This document shows, in pieces, positions 27,404-35,901 of a DNA stretch of 64,000 nucleotides. The notes beneath the pieces were generated by a model. That model was not told the origin of the DNA and ran no database searches. It saw only the letters and a program-made list of their open reading frames with translations. Every line of letters begins with the position of its first letter. Within the stretch, counting starts at the first letter, position 1. The DNA lies in NCBI GenBank assembly GCA_023412665.1, contig JAEZCA010000051.1:62001-126000 (forward strand), given 5' to 3'. This DNA comes from Bacillota bacterium. Its GTDB lineage: Bacteria; Bacillota; Clostridia; Acetivibrionales; DTU013. Both the position numbers and the translations under genes were made by a program.

Positions 27404-27859
27404 CTATTTTTCCTTCAAGAGCTTGTGGAGCTCCTCCATGAAGGTATTGATATCTCTGAACTGTCTGTATACCGAGGCAAATCTGACATATGCCACCTCA
27501 TCCAGATCCTTGAGCTTGGCCATGACCATTTCCCCTATTTCATGTGTGGTAATCTCCCTTTTCAACGAGTTGAGTATCTGAGTTTCGATATTCTCTACAA
27601 GCCTTTCAAGCTCATCAATGGAGACCGGTCTTTTTTCACAGGCCCGAAGAAGTCCGTTGAGCAGCTTTTGGCGGTCGAATATCTGACGTGTCTTGTCCTT
27701 TTTGATCACCATCAGCGGAACACTCTCGACCTTTTCATAGGTGGTAAACCTCTTTAGGCATTTTATGCATTCCCTGCGCCTTCTGATTGCCGCATTTTCC
27801 TCAGTAGGCCTTGAGTCTATTACCTTATCCTCTATGTACCCACAATATGGACATTTCAT
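27404..27859 (-). CDS. nrdR: Transcriptional repressor NrdR
   Basis: NrdR represses ribonucleotide reductase genes in response to ATP/dATP. The 151-residue protein has the N-terminal zinc ribbon (CPYCG at 3-7; CIKC at about 31-34) and the ATP-cone domain (VIKKDKTRQIFDRQKLLNGLLRACEKRPV). The length is standard. GGGAGGG precedes the ATG. No NrdR box or nrd gene was noticed nearby. It is followed by a clear terminator. Confidence 0.96.
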   Translation of the reverse strand: MKCPYCGYIEDKVIDSRPTEENAAIRRRRECIKCLKRFTTYEKVESVPLMVIKKDKTRQIFDRQKLLNGLLRACEKRPVSIDELERLVENIETQILNSLKREITTHEIGEMVMAKLKDLDEVAYVRFASVYRQFRDINTFMEELHKLLKEK

Positions 27860-27959
27860 TGCTTACCCTCCCGTACGGCTTGACGCCGCATTGTTTTATC
27901 TTTTGTCCTGTTCCATTATTGTATCGGGCAATTATGTCAAATTCTTTAGGAAATTCTTC

Positions 27960-28220
27960 TCAGTCGAAATATCTTTTTAAAAAACGCTCATCCAGGTCAA
28001 CAAGGATAATATCCTCACCTATTCTTACTATCTTCTCCCATGGTATCACAAATTCGCTGTCCTTGCCTAGCAGGCCGAATAGCCTGGCTACACCAGGCAA
28101 TACTATGGCTTCTATCTTTCCCTGCTCTAGGTCGATTTCCACGTCCGATACAAAGCCCAACCGTCTACCGTCGTTTACATTGATGACTTCCTTTTGTCTG
28201 AAGTCAGATGAACGATTCAT
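27960..28220 (-). CDS. YlmC/YmxH-family PRC-barrel protein
   Basis: A small PRC-barrel protein of the YlmC/YmxH family found near sigG in spore formers. ATG 28220, after GGCGGGG, gives 86 residues starting MNRSSDFRQKEVINVNDGRRLGFVSDVEID. The core continues KIEAIVLPGVARLFGLLGKDSEFVIPWEKIVRIGEDIILVDL. It has no membrane segment. Its function in sporulation is not well defined; the assignment is by family and location. Confidence 0.85.
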   Translation of the reverse strand: MNRSSDFRQKEVINVNDGRRLGFVSDVEIDLEQGKIEAIVLPGVARLFGLLGKDSEFVIPWEKIVRIGEDIILVDLDERFLKRYFD

Positions 28221-28292
28221 TTTATCCCCGCCAGTCATCCGAAACTTATTTTCCTACTTAAATATATGATGGCGTGCGCTGCAATATAAAAC

Positions 28293-28312
28293 AAAAAAAC
28301 ACCTTTCGGTGT
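28293..28312 (-). terminator. Intrinsic terminator after sigG
   Basis: ACACC and GGTGT form a 5-bp stem with a GAAA loop on the minus strand, followed by seven T. It lies about 50 bases past the sigG stop and separates sigG from the YlmC-type gene. Confidence 0.75.
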
Positions 28313-28361
28313 CCTTATACAAGTTTATTTTTAAGCTCCTCAGTCAGCCGCCTGCCACTTC

Positions 28362-29135
28362 TCAAATGTGCTTTTTCATATGCATAAGCGCTGTTTTTTC
28401 AAGTCTGGAGACCTGAGCCTGTGAGATCCCTATCTCATCTGCCACCTCCATCTGTGTTCTTCCCTCGAAGAACCGGAGGTTCAGTATCAGCTTTTCCCTG
28501 TCATTCAGCTTTCTCATAGCTTCCTTCAGAGAAATACCCTCCAGCCAGTTTTCATCTATATTCTTTTCGTCCTTTACTTGATCCATCACATATATTGCGT
28601 CTCCTCCATCATGGTATACTGATTCGAAGAGCGATATGGGATCCTGTATTGCATCAAGGGCAAAGACCACATCCTCCTTGGGCAATTTGAGCTCTTCAGC
28701 GATCTCAGATATGGTAGGCTCCTTCGAATTTCTGCTGGTCAATCTCTCTTTTGCCTGTAAAGCCTTGTATGCTATGTCCCTGAGAGATCTGCTCACCCTT
28801 ATGGAGTTATTGTCCCTGAGGTATCTCCTGATCTCGCCTATTATCATGGGCACCGCATAGGTAGAGAACTTCACGTTCTGTGAGACGTCAAAATTGTCTA
28901 TAGCCTTTATCAGGCCGATACAACCAACCTGAAAAAGATCATCCACATATTCGCCCCTGTTATTGAACCGCTGGATAACACTGAGTACGAGTCTGAGATT
29001 TCCGTTTATGAACTCTTCCCTGGCAGAGGTATCTCCTTTATGCATCCTTTCAAACAATACCTTCTTTTGTTCGTTTGACAGAACCGGCAGTTTGGAAGTA
29101 TTAACTCCGCATATTTCCACTTTGTTGATCAGCAT
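28362..29135 (-). CDS. sigG: RNA polymerase sporulation sigma factor SigG
   Basis: Sigma-G directs late forespore transcription. ATG 29135 has GGAGGTT upstream and gives 257 residues beginning MLINKVEICGVNTSKLPVLS, as in Bacillus sigma-G; an upstream start at 29156 lacks such a site. Region 2 (FINGNLRLVLSVIQRF, VDDLFQVGCIGLIKAIDNFD), region 3, and the region 4 helix-turn-helix (MEVADEIGISQAQVSRLEKTAL) are visible. It is downstream of sigE, the conserved spore-former arrangement. Confidence 0.96.
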   Translation of the reverse strand: MLINKVEICGVNTSKLPVLSNEQKKVLFERMHKGDTSAREEFINGNLRLVLSVIQRFNNRGEYVDDLFQVGCIGLIKAIDNFDVSQNVKFSTYAVPMIIGEIRRYLRDNNSIRVSRSLRDIAYKALQAKERLTSRNSKEPTISEIAEELKLPKEDVVFALDAIQDPISLFESVYHDGGDAIYVMDQVKDEKNIDENWLEGISLKEAMRKLNDREKLILNLRFFEGRTQMEVADEIGISQAQVSRLEKTALMHMKKHI

Positions 29136-29167
29136 ATAAAAAACCTCCAGGTGCATCGTATAGTATC

Positions 29168-29195
29168 ATTATTGCCCCGGAGGCTTTTTTTATAC
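29168..29195 (-). promoter_or_regulatory. Possible forespore sigma promoter of sigG
   Basis: On the minus strand GTATA (29191-29195) and GGCAATAAT (29168-29176) resemble the sigma-F -35 and -10 elements, but the 14-base gap is shorter than usual. It lies in the 118-bp gap between sigE and sigG, where a sigma-F/sigma-G promoter is expected from Bacillus. Low confidence. Confidence 0.25.
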
Positions 29196-29253
29196 TGTGG
29201 CCCGCCTATAAAAATATTTGTCGAAGGCCTTGACAACAGCGGCTTTGATGGTT

Positions 29254-29985
29254 TCAAACCATCCTGTTGATCTCCTTCTTAAGACGGCTGATTATCCTTT
29301 TTTCGAGCCTTGATATGTAGGATTGTGAGATGCCAAGCATATCGGCGACTTCCTTCTGCGTTTTTTCGACTCCGTTTGAAAGGCCGAATCTCAATTCCAT
29401 TATTTTTTTCTCCCTTATCGAAAGCTTTTTCATCGCGGTATTCAGAAGCTCCCTGTCGATTTCATCCTCAAGGCTTCTGTAGATGATGTCGTTTTCGGTC
29501 CCCAATATGTCAGAAAGCAGCAGCTCATTTCCGTCCCAATCTACATTCAGAGGCTCATCGATAGATATTTCCGTCTTTATTTTATTATTTCTCCTCAGGT
29601 ACATAAGTATTTCATTTTCTATGCACCTTGAGGCATATGTGGCAAGCTTTATATTCTTGGCCGGATTAAATGTGTTTATTGCCTTGATCAAGCCTATTGT
29701 CCCTATAGACACGAGATCCTCCACACCGACCCCCGTATTTTCGAACTTTCTGGCAATATATACGACCAATCTCAGGTTGCGTTCAATCAGTACACTTTTG
29801 ACCCCGATATCCTTATCTTCAAGCTTCGTAAGCAGATAAGCCTCTTCGTCGAGGGTCAGCGGAGGCGGCAGCGCTTCGCTCCCTCCTATATAATGTATAG
29901 GAAAGCTCTGCTTCCTCCTGATTTTGTTAAGCAGGACCAAGTATTTGACCCTGAGTATCAGCCGGATTCTGGCGAACATACCCAT
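29254..29985 (-). CDS. sigE: RNA polymerase sporulation sigma factor SigE (pro-form)
   Basis: Sigma-E controls early mother-cell gene expression. The 243-residue protein has the N-terminal pro-region (first 27 or so residues, basic and amphipathic) that SpoIIGA removes, then region 2 (ERNLRLVVYIARKFENTGVGVEDLVSIGTIGLIKAINTF) and region 4 (QKEVADMLGISQSYISRLEKRIISRLKKE). AAAGGAG precedes the ATG. It is 25 bp downstream of spoIIGA, its processing protease gene. Confidence 0.97.
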   Translation of the reverse strand: MGMFARIRLILRVKYLVLLNKIRRKQSFPIHYIGGSEALPPPLTLDEEAYLLTKLEDKDIGVKSVLIERNLRLVVYIARKFENTGVGVEDLVSIGTIGLIKAINTFNPAKNIKLATYASRCIENEILMYLRRNNKIKTEISIDEPLNVDWDGNELLLSDILGTENDIIYRSLEDEIDRELLNTAMKKLSIREKKIMELRFGLSNGVEKTQKEVADMLGISQSYISRLEKRIISRLKKEINRMV

Positions 29986-30010
29986 CTGTAATCTCCTTTC
30001 GCTGTAATAT

Positions 30011-30916
30011 TTACATAAGTTCAGGATTCATAAGCGCCCTGTACTGTTCGTTCCTTGATAAAGCCTTGTTGTAGATGCCTACTATTACGTCGTGGACCCC
30101 CTTGCGGTCATCTTCCTCTCCGATCTCGATATAATCCGGTCTGAAACCGATCAGCATTCCATTCTCCTTTCCAAGAGAGGTGAACGGAATCAAACGGAAT
30201 CTGGAGAACCAGTTTGAACAGGATATCGTCGCTGTGACCCGGTTAAGATCGTTTTCCGTATCCTGTTCGAATATGTTCCGGATATCGTCAGGCAGTAAAT
30301 CCTTAATGGCAGTAAATTCAACTACAACAACAGGCATGTTTGACAACGGATCATGCAGTGAATTGCCTGTATCGACAAGTGCCGGCACCTCTATTGCCTT
30401 TTGGTCGAAGGCAATGCTGATCCTCACAAGGAGCTTCTCCCTGAGAAACCTGCTCTGTAGGGCATCCCATACTATCCGCAGTATAATGAGGGTCACAGCC
30501 ACAGCAAGTAACAACTCCGCCCATGTCGTATCCAAAATGGACACCGGTGACATTATGACACCGTTTCGCATAATACCCCAGTCCCTTTTGAAAAACATGA
30601 GCGCAAAGCCGGCGCCGGCAAACAGGAAAGTAGATGCATAAAACAATGCCAGTGTTTTCAGGAAAACCTTCAGCCTGCCAAAATTGAAGGTAGCCGCCAC
30701 CATCCCTATAGAGAGGAGCACCTTGGACAAAACTGTAGTGTAAACCTTCATATCAGGCAGCAGGATCATCAGGACAAGGTACGCCGTGCCAAGCAGGGAT
30801 CCAAGAAGAAGCCTCAGACTGCTCGCTTTATTCTTTGAGAACCTGGCTGTGACCAAAAGTATAAGATAATTGATAACAATATTCTCAAGGATAACGATAT
30901 CCAGATAGATCTCCAC
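30011..30916 (-). CDS. spoIIGA: Sigma-E processing peptidase SpoIIGA
   Basis: SpoIIGA is the membrane-bound aspartic protease that activates pro-sigma-E at the spore septum. The 301-residue protein has five hydrophobic N-terminal segments within the first 150 residues and a cytoplasmic protease domain with the catalytic motif DTGNSL (about residue 182). The start is GTG 30916 with GAGGT upstream. The upstream gap holds a Spo0A-box-like sequence. Confidence 0.95.
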   Translation of the reverse strand: MEIYLDIVILENIVINYLILLVTARFSKNKASSLRLLLGSLLGTAYLVLMILLPDMKVYTTVLSKVLLSIGMVAATFNFGRLKVFLKTLALFYASTFLFAGAGFALMFFKRDWGIMRNGVIMSPVSILDTTWAELLLAVAVTLIILRIVWDALQSRFLREKLLVRISIAFDQKAIEVPALVDTGNSLHDPLSNMPVVVVEFTAIKDLLPDDIRNIFEQDTENDLNRVTATISCSNWFSRFRLIPFTSLGKENGMLIGFRPDYIEIGEEDDRKGVHDVIVGIYNKALSRNEQYRALMNPELM

Positions 30917-30986
30917 TGTTTACCTCACCCGGCTGTATTGCAGACATCCCCTATTTTACATATATTCTTATGCCTGGTTATTTATG

Positions 30987-30994
30987 TTTGACAA
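30987..30994 (-). promoter_or_regulatory. Candidate Spo0A box upstream of spoIIGA
   Basis: TTGTCAAA on the minus strand matches the Spo0A consensus TTGTCRAA. It lies 70 bases upstream of the spoIIGA start and downstream of the ftsZ terminator, where Spo0A-activated spoIIG promoters occur in B. subtilis. A -10 element could not be assigned with certainty. Confidence 0.45.
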
Positions 30995-31067
30995 TATAAT
31001 AATTATAATTATTAGGTGCTGATTATTGTGTCATTTAGCACTGTAGAATTTAGGATTTTTAAGCAGA

Positions 31068-31097
31068 TAAAAACCCCGGGATCTGATCCCGGGGTTT
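31068..31097 (-). terminator. Intrinsic terminator after ftsZ
   Basis: A 10-bp GC-rich stem (AACCCCGGGA with TCCCGGGGTT, 5-base loop) is followed by TTTTTAT on the minus strand, about 30 bases after the ftsZ stop. It isolates division genes from the spoIIG operon. Confidence 0.92.
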
Positions 31098-31125
31098 GAT
31101 CGGCAAATTACTAAAATAGAAACTG

Positions 31126-32229
31126 TTATTTGAATCTATTCTTTCTCAGAAAGGTTGGTATTTCCAGTTCGTCATCGGAGACCTCTCCTGTAGTGTGGCG
31201 CTTTACTGCCGGTGCCTGTTCCTGTCTTGAAGCAGTCGGTTTCTCTACGACCTTCTCTATTTTCTTCAGCACGGTTCCCTTCTCAAAACCTGTCGCAATG
31301 ACTGTGATGAGTATCTCATCCTTCAGATTTTCATCTATCACAGCGCCTACGATGATGTTGGCATCGGGATCAGCCGACTTCTGAACAAGCTCTGCTGCCA
31401 TATTGACTTCGAAAAGACCGAGGTCTGCGCCGCCTGTGATATTGAGCAGCACGCCCCTTGCGCCTTCGATGGAAGTCTCCAGCAGCGGGCTCTGTATCGC
31501 CTGTTTTGCAGCTTCTTCCGCTCTTCCGTCCCCGGAGGCTCTGCCTATACCCATATGAGCAAGCCCTGTATTGAGCATTATGGTTTTCACATCGGCAAAG
31601 TCAAGATTTATAAGGCCCGGTACCGCAATCAGGTCGGATATGCCCTGAACGCCCTGGCGAAGTACATCGTCGGCCATTCTGAACGCATCTATTATTGATG
31701 TCTTTTTCTCAGCCACCTGAAGCAGCCTGTCATTTGGTATGGTAACCAGTGTGTCGACAACGCTTTTTAGTTTTTCAATACCCTGCTCCGCATACTGCAT
31801 CCTCTTTCGGCCTTCAAACATGAATGGCTTTGTGACTACGCCGACTGTAAGGATACCCATTTCTTTCGCTATCTGCGCTACTATTGGAGCAGCCCCGGTA
31901 CCGGTACCACCCCCCATACCCGCAGTTACAAAGACCATGTCAGCGCCCTTGACAGCCTGGGCGATCTCATCCTTGCTCTCATCGGCCGCTTTTTCACCGA
32001 TCTCGGGATTTGCTCCAGCTCCAAGTCCTTTGGTCAGCTTGTCCCCTATCTGGATCTTTGTATTTGCTTTGGAAAGAAAGAGTGCTTGTTTATCTGTATT
32101 AATTGCTATGAACTCAACACCGCGAAGTCCTGCTGATATCATCCTATTGACGGCATTATTGCCTCCGCCACCGACACCTATGACCTTAATCTGGGCAAAT
32201 TGTTCCATATCAATATCAAACTCCAGCAA
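31126..32229 (-). CDS. ftsZ: Cell division protein FtsZ
   Basis: FtsZ is the tubulin-like GTPase of the Z ring. The 367-residue protein begins MLEFDIDMEQFAQIKVIGVGGGG, matching Bacillus FtsZ, with the tubulin signature GGGTGTGAAP at about 105 and the C-terminal partner-binding tail (DDELEIPTFLRKNRFK). The start is TTG 32229 with AAGGGGG seven bases upstream, supported by the conserved MLEF beginning. ftsA lies 108 bp upstream and a strong terminator follows. Confidence 0.97.
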   Translation of the reverse strand: MLEFDIDMEQFAQIKVIGVGGGGNNAVNRMISAGLRGVEFIAINTDKQALFLSKANTKIQIGDKLTKGLGAGANPEIGEKAADESKDEIAQAVKGADMVFVTAGMGGGTGTGAAPIVAQIAKEMGILTVGVVTKPFMFEGRKRMQYAEQGIEKLKSVVDTLVTIPNDRLLQVAEKKTSIIDAFRMADDVLRQGVQGISDLIAVPGLINLDFADVKTIMLNTGLAHMGIGRASGDGRAEEAAKQAIQSPLLETSIEGARGVLLNITGGADLGLFEVNMAAELVQKSADPDANIIVGAVIDENLKDEILITVIATGFEKGTVLKKIEKVVEKPTASRQEQAPAVKRHTTGEVSDDELEIPTFLRKNRFK

Positions 32230-32337
32230 ATTGAATCCCCCTTTGTCATTGGTTTGGCATCACTTAAATAATATATTATTCCGCTGATTAAAGCAAGAAT
32301 AGATTTAACAAAAAGTTCGATATAAATCGCTAATTTG

Positions 32338-33570
32338 TTAAAAAATCTCCTTAATAAAATTGACGATTTTATCAAGTATCGTTATCTTCCGCTGAACCCC
32401 CGCAGTCTTCTTCAGTTTGACTTCGCTGGCTGCGCTTCCGCCTTTTTTTACATTGGCAACGTATCTTATCATACCCGCAGCCGCAACAAATTCAGGCTTT
32501 GATACACCCTGTACCTGTCCGGCCTGCACTACCCTGACAGGGATCTGGAATACCTCCTGGGCAAGCTGCTTGCAGCCGTCAACATATGAAATGCCCGCTC
32601 CGGTCATTACCACATTCCCTTCCTCAGGGATGGCGACACCGGACTTTACAAGAAGGTTCCTGCAGAGGGAGAATATTTCATAGACCCTTGCTTCTATTAT
32701 CTCAACGACTTCCGAAACCTTTACATTTTTCTTTTTGTTTTCATTTATATCCAGAACGGAAATTTCCTGATCGTTCTTAATCAGTGAAGTCAATGCCAAT
32801 TCAAACTGCCGCTTTATTTTCTCGGCTTCAGTATTTGATATTCTCAGGCCGATTGCTATATCATTGGTAACATGGTCCCCTCCTACGGGGATCGTATCAT
32901 AAAATACAAGCCGCTTTCCCTGGTAAACCGAAACATCGGTAACACTGCCGCCTATATCGAGCAATACTGCACCGATATCCTTCTCATCGGCAGTCAGGCA
33001 TATCTCACCGGTGGCAAACGCCTCGGCCACTATTCCGTCTATCCTGACGCCCGCTCTCTCCATACTTTTTATGATGTTCTGAACAGAGGTAATCTTTCCG
33101 ACCAGTATATCGGCATCCACCTCAAGCCTGGCGCCTACCATGCCCACGGGGTCTGTTATCTCGTCATATCCGTCAATTATGTACTGTCTGGGTATGACAT
33201 CGATGAGCTGTCTGTCCTCCGGGTATTCTATATCCCTTACATCATTGAGAATAGTTTGGATATCGCTGCTTGTAATCTCTCTGCCATTGATATTCAAGTA
33301 GCTTTTATTATTGATGATATTGACATGCATTCCATGAATGTTGACATAAGCTGAAGCAACCTTCATATTGGCATCTGATTCAGCTTCCTCCACAGCCTCT
33401 CTGATACTTTCAGCGGTACTGTCGATATCAACGATCACGCCTTTTTTCAGACCGCTGCATGGAGCCATGCCTCTGCCTGCTATCTCTATCTGTGAATATT
33501 TATTCACTTTTCCTATAAGAGTACTGACCTTGGATGTTCCGATGTCAATACTAATAATCAAATTACTCAC
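32338..33570 (-). CDS. ftsA: Cell division protein FtsA
   Basis: FtsA is the actin-like protein anchoring FtsZ to the membrane. The 410-residue protein has the phosphate-1 motif (IISIDIGTSKVSTLIGKV), the SHS2 1C domain, phosphate-2 (GAVLLDIGGSVTDVSVY), the adenosine motif (VVMTGAGISYVDG), and a C-terminal amphipathic helix (KITILDKIVNFIKEIF) for membrane binding. The start is GTG 33570 after GGGGG. Confidence 0.96.
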   Translation of the reverse strand: MSNLIISIDIGTSKVSTLIGKVNKYSQIEIAGRGMAPCSGLKKGVIVDIDSTAESIREAVEEAESDANMKVASAYVNIHGMHVNIINNKSYLNINGREITSSDIQTILNDVRDIEYPEDRQLIDVIPRQYIIDGYDEITDPVGMVGARLEVDADILVGKITSVQNIIKSMERAGVRIDGIVAEAFATGEICLTADEKDIGAVLLDIGGSVTDVSVYQGKRLVFYDTIPVGGDHVTNDIAIGLRISNTEAEKIKRQFELALTSLIKNDQEISVLDINENKKKNVKVSEVVEIIEARVYEIFSLCRNLLVKSGVAIPEEGNVVMTGAGISYVDGCKQLAQEVFQIPVRVVQAGQVQGVSKPEFVAAAGMIRYVANVKKGGSAASEVKLKKTAGVQRKITILDKIVNFIKEIF

Positions 33571-33589
33571 GGAAGCGACCCCCTACAAA

Positions 33590-33940
33590 CTATATATTAT
33601 CGTTTTTATTTGACTTATTCAACATATATCTGCGAATTACTGCGAAATTTAGAAAAATTCTATTGCCAAATGCAAATATTGCTGCAAGATAAAGCTGTAA
33701 TCCCATTTGATCGCCTATATAAGCAAGTATTGCAGCAAGAATAGCATTGCCGAAGAATCCTGATATGAAGATCTTCATGTTGAATTTTCCCTGCATCGTA
33801 GATGCAATTCCTCCGAATACGGAGTCCAGCGCCGCAAGTATAGCTACTGCCAGATATATGGAATACTGCTGCGGGATATTGATGGGGATCAGGAATACTC
33901 CTATTAATATACCGATTATCATTCCCAAGATTGGAAGCAT
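33590..33940 (-). CDS. sbp: Small basic protein (DUF1290, Sbp/YlxX-like)
   Basis: A 116-residue membrane protein of the DUF1290 small basic protein family, found between divIB/ftsQ and ftsA in Firmicutes and Actinobacteria. It has three hydrophobic helices and the conserved stretch VAILAALDSVFGGIASTMQGKF. The ftsQ stop is 6 bp upstream. The precise function is unknown; it is assumed to act in division or envelope processes. Confidence 0.88.
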   Translation of the reverse strand: MLPILGMIIGILIGVFLIPINIPQQYSIYLAVAILAALDSVFGGIASTMQGKFNMKIFISGFFGNAILAAILAYIGDQMGLQLYLAAIFAFGNRIFLNFAVIRRYMLNKSNKNDNI

Positions 33941-33946
33941 CGAATT

Positions 33947-34795
33947 CTACCCTCCATATTCCGGAGTGAACACCGGATCAGAATCAGTCGAAAAATCCAG
34001 CGTTCCCCTTTCTGTGTTTTTGATATTCTTTCTTATTATGCTTGACGCAGCATTGATCTTGTAGTGCAGATCCTCCGCCTTGCCAAAATTGACCGTTATC
34101 CGCGATTCCACGGAAACACATATGTTAAAAGGATCACTTGCGTCCACGTAATCGATATCATCTATCAGCTTGTCCTCATTTGCGCTGTCAACTTCATTAA
34201 TTGTATCAAATACTTTGAATGCTGATAAGAGCATTTCATCAGATATGTCCAATTTGCTGCCGGGATCTGCGGATTTTAACTGTGTCGTTCTTATCACAGG
34301 CAGCTTTGTACTATCTGCTTCAGGTTCTATTTCAAGCAGGTATCCCTCCCTGTCAATAAGCAGCCTGGTCCCGTTCATATCCAGTACAGCCGCGGGTTCC
34401 CGTTCCGTAGCCTCGATATGTATGGTCGACGGGATGAAATACCTGACCTTTGCTTGCTTGACATATGGGCAGGATTTCATGATATTCCGTTCGGCATCAC
34501 CTATGCGGAATATTCCCGAAAACGTACTGCTCCCAAACAGCAGCCTGAATCCGTTGCGGCCCGTTCTAACACCGGAGGCGGCAGCCAGGACAGCCCCATC
34601 ATAATGGGCGGAACCATCCGAGGTAATTTTCTCTATATTGAAAAAAGGTGACAGCGAAGCATATACAATGGTAATTACAAACAATGCCGTCACCAATGCA
34701 AACCTTATCGTCCTCAATATCCTTTGCTGCCTTCTTTTTCTTTTGTTCAGCACATGTGCAGGCAACTGCTCAGTGTTTACCCTGCGCAATTTCAT
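33947..34795 (-). CDS. ftsQ: Cell division protein FtsQ/DivIB
   Basis: FtsQ/DivIB is a bitopic divisome protein regulating septal peptidoglycan synthesis. The 282-residue protein has a basic cytoplasmic start, one membrane helix (ALVTALFVITIVYASLSPFF), a POTRA domain (FNIEKITSDGSAHYDGAVLAAAS) and a beta domain (KVRYFIPSTIHIEATEREPAAVLD). It follows the murA remnant and precedes sbp, in keeping with dcw cluster order. Confidence 0.92.
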   Translation of the reverse strand: MKLRRVNTEQLPAHVLNKRKRRQQRILRTIRFALVTALFVITIVYASLSPFFNIEKITSDGSAHYDGAVLAAASGVRTGRNGFRLLFGSSTFSGIFRIGDAERNIMKSCPYVKQAKVRYFIPSTIHIEATEREPAAVLDMNGTRLLIDREGYLLEIEPEADSTKLPVIRTTQLKSADPGSKLDISDEMLLSAFKVFDTINEVDSANEDKLIDDIDYVDASDPFNICVSVESRITVNFGKAEDLHYKINAASSIIRKNIKNTERGTLDFSTDSDPVFTPEYGG

Positions 34796-34851
34796 CCTTT
34801 ACCCCCTGATTGCCTATAATAAACAGGTTTTAAATCAGGTCAGCAGATATA

Positions 34852-35787
34852 TTACTCGACACGCTGGATGGAAGCACCAACCTGTCTCAATTTATCTTCT
34901 ATGTTTTCATAGCCCCTGTCGATATGCTTGATGTCGGATATCACTGTTTCTCCATCAGCAGCGAGGCCTGCCAGCACCAATGCCGCTCCCCCCCTGAGAT
35001 CCCGCGCGTATACGTTGGCGCCGATAAGCTTTTTTACGCCTTTGACAACTGCAATACGGCCTTCAAGCTTTATATTCGCGCCCATCCTCAGCAATTCATC
35101 CACATGCTTGTACCTGTTTTCAAATACGGTCTCCACTATTATGCTTGTTCCCCTGGCCATTGTCAACATAGCCAAAAGCTGGGCCTGCATATCCGTGGGA
35201 AAACCCGGGTATGGCAGCGTACGCACAATATCAAGCCCACGCAGTCTGGCCGGTCCCGCCACAAGCATTGTACTGCCCTTTGCAACGATCCTGCAGCCGC
35301 TTTCCCTCAGCAGGGAAATAATCGAGCTCAAATGTTCCGGTATGACGTTTCTCAGCAGAAGCTCTCCGCCCGTTATGCCTGCCGCTGCCATATATGTACC
35401 CGTAACGATTCGGTCTGTAATGATCGTATGCTCAGCATTCCTAAGCTTGTGTTCCCCTCCCAGGACCCTGACGATACTCGTTCCCGCCCCTGTAACATGG
35501 ACGCCGGTCGATTGCAGATAGTTCTGCAGGTCTAGGATCTCAGGCTCCTTTGCCGCATTTCTTATAACTGTTTCCCCTTCGGCAAATACCGAAGCCAGCA
35601 TAATATTTTCCGTAGCGCCGACGCTTGGATAATCAAGCTGGATATCACACCCCTTCAGCCTTTCAGCCTCACAGTATATGAATCCTCTCTGCGCGTCCTG
35701 TATCTTCGCGCCCATGCTTTTAAGCGCTTTCAAATGCAGATCTATAGGCCTCGGGCCTATTTCGCATCCACCCGGGTGCGTAACCCT
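34852..35787 (-). pseudogene. murA: 5'-truncated murA (UDP-GlcNAc enolpyruvyl transferase)
   Basis: The frame codes for the last two thirds of MurA, which normally has about 420 residues and catalyses the first committed step of peptidoglycan synthesis. Homology starts at the catalytic-Cys segment (VTHPGGCEIGPRPIDLHLKALKSMGAKI, with HPGGC in place of the usual LPGGC) and runs intact to the C-terminus (VGASIQRVE). An in-frame TGA at 35788-35790 ends it upstream, and no MurA N-terminal sequence (about 110 residues) is seen in any frame beyond. The first usable start, TTG 35733, lies after the catalytic Cys. It is likely a non-functional remnant, or the product of a rearrangement or assembly join. 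Confidence 0.85.
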
Positions 35788-35901
35788 TCAGGCATTTTTC
35801 ACTGGATATTTATCACCTATTATTCTACCACTCGCATATCAAGGTATCAACTTCAATATGTTGTTAAAAATAATGACAGTAAAGAAAGGAGAGCTTTATT
35901 A

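Noticed and set aside
35734..35901. Upstream extension of the LtaS-type gene to give 683 residues
   Set aside because: The extension overlaps the murA remnant, has no ribosome site, and is not membrane-like or conserved; TTG 35902 has AAAGGAG.
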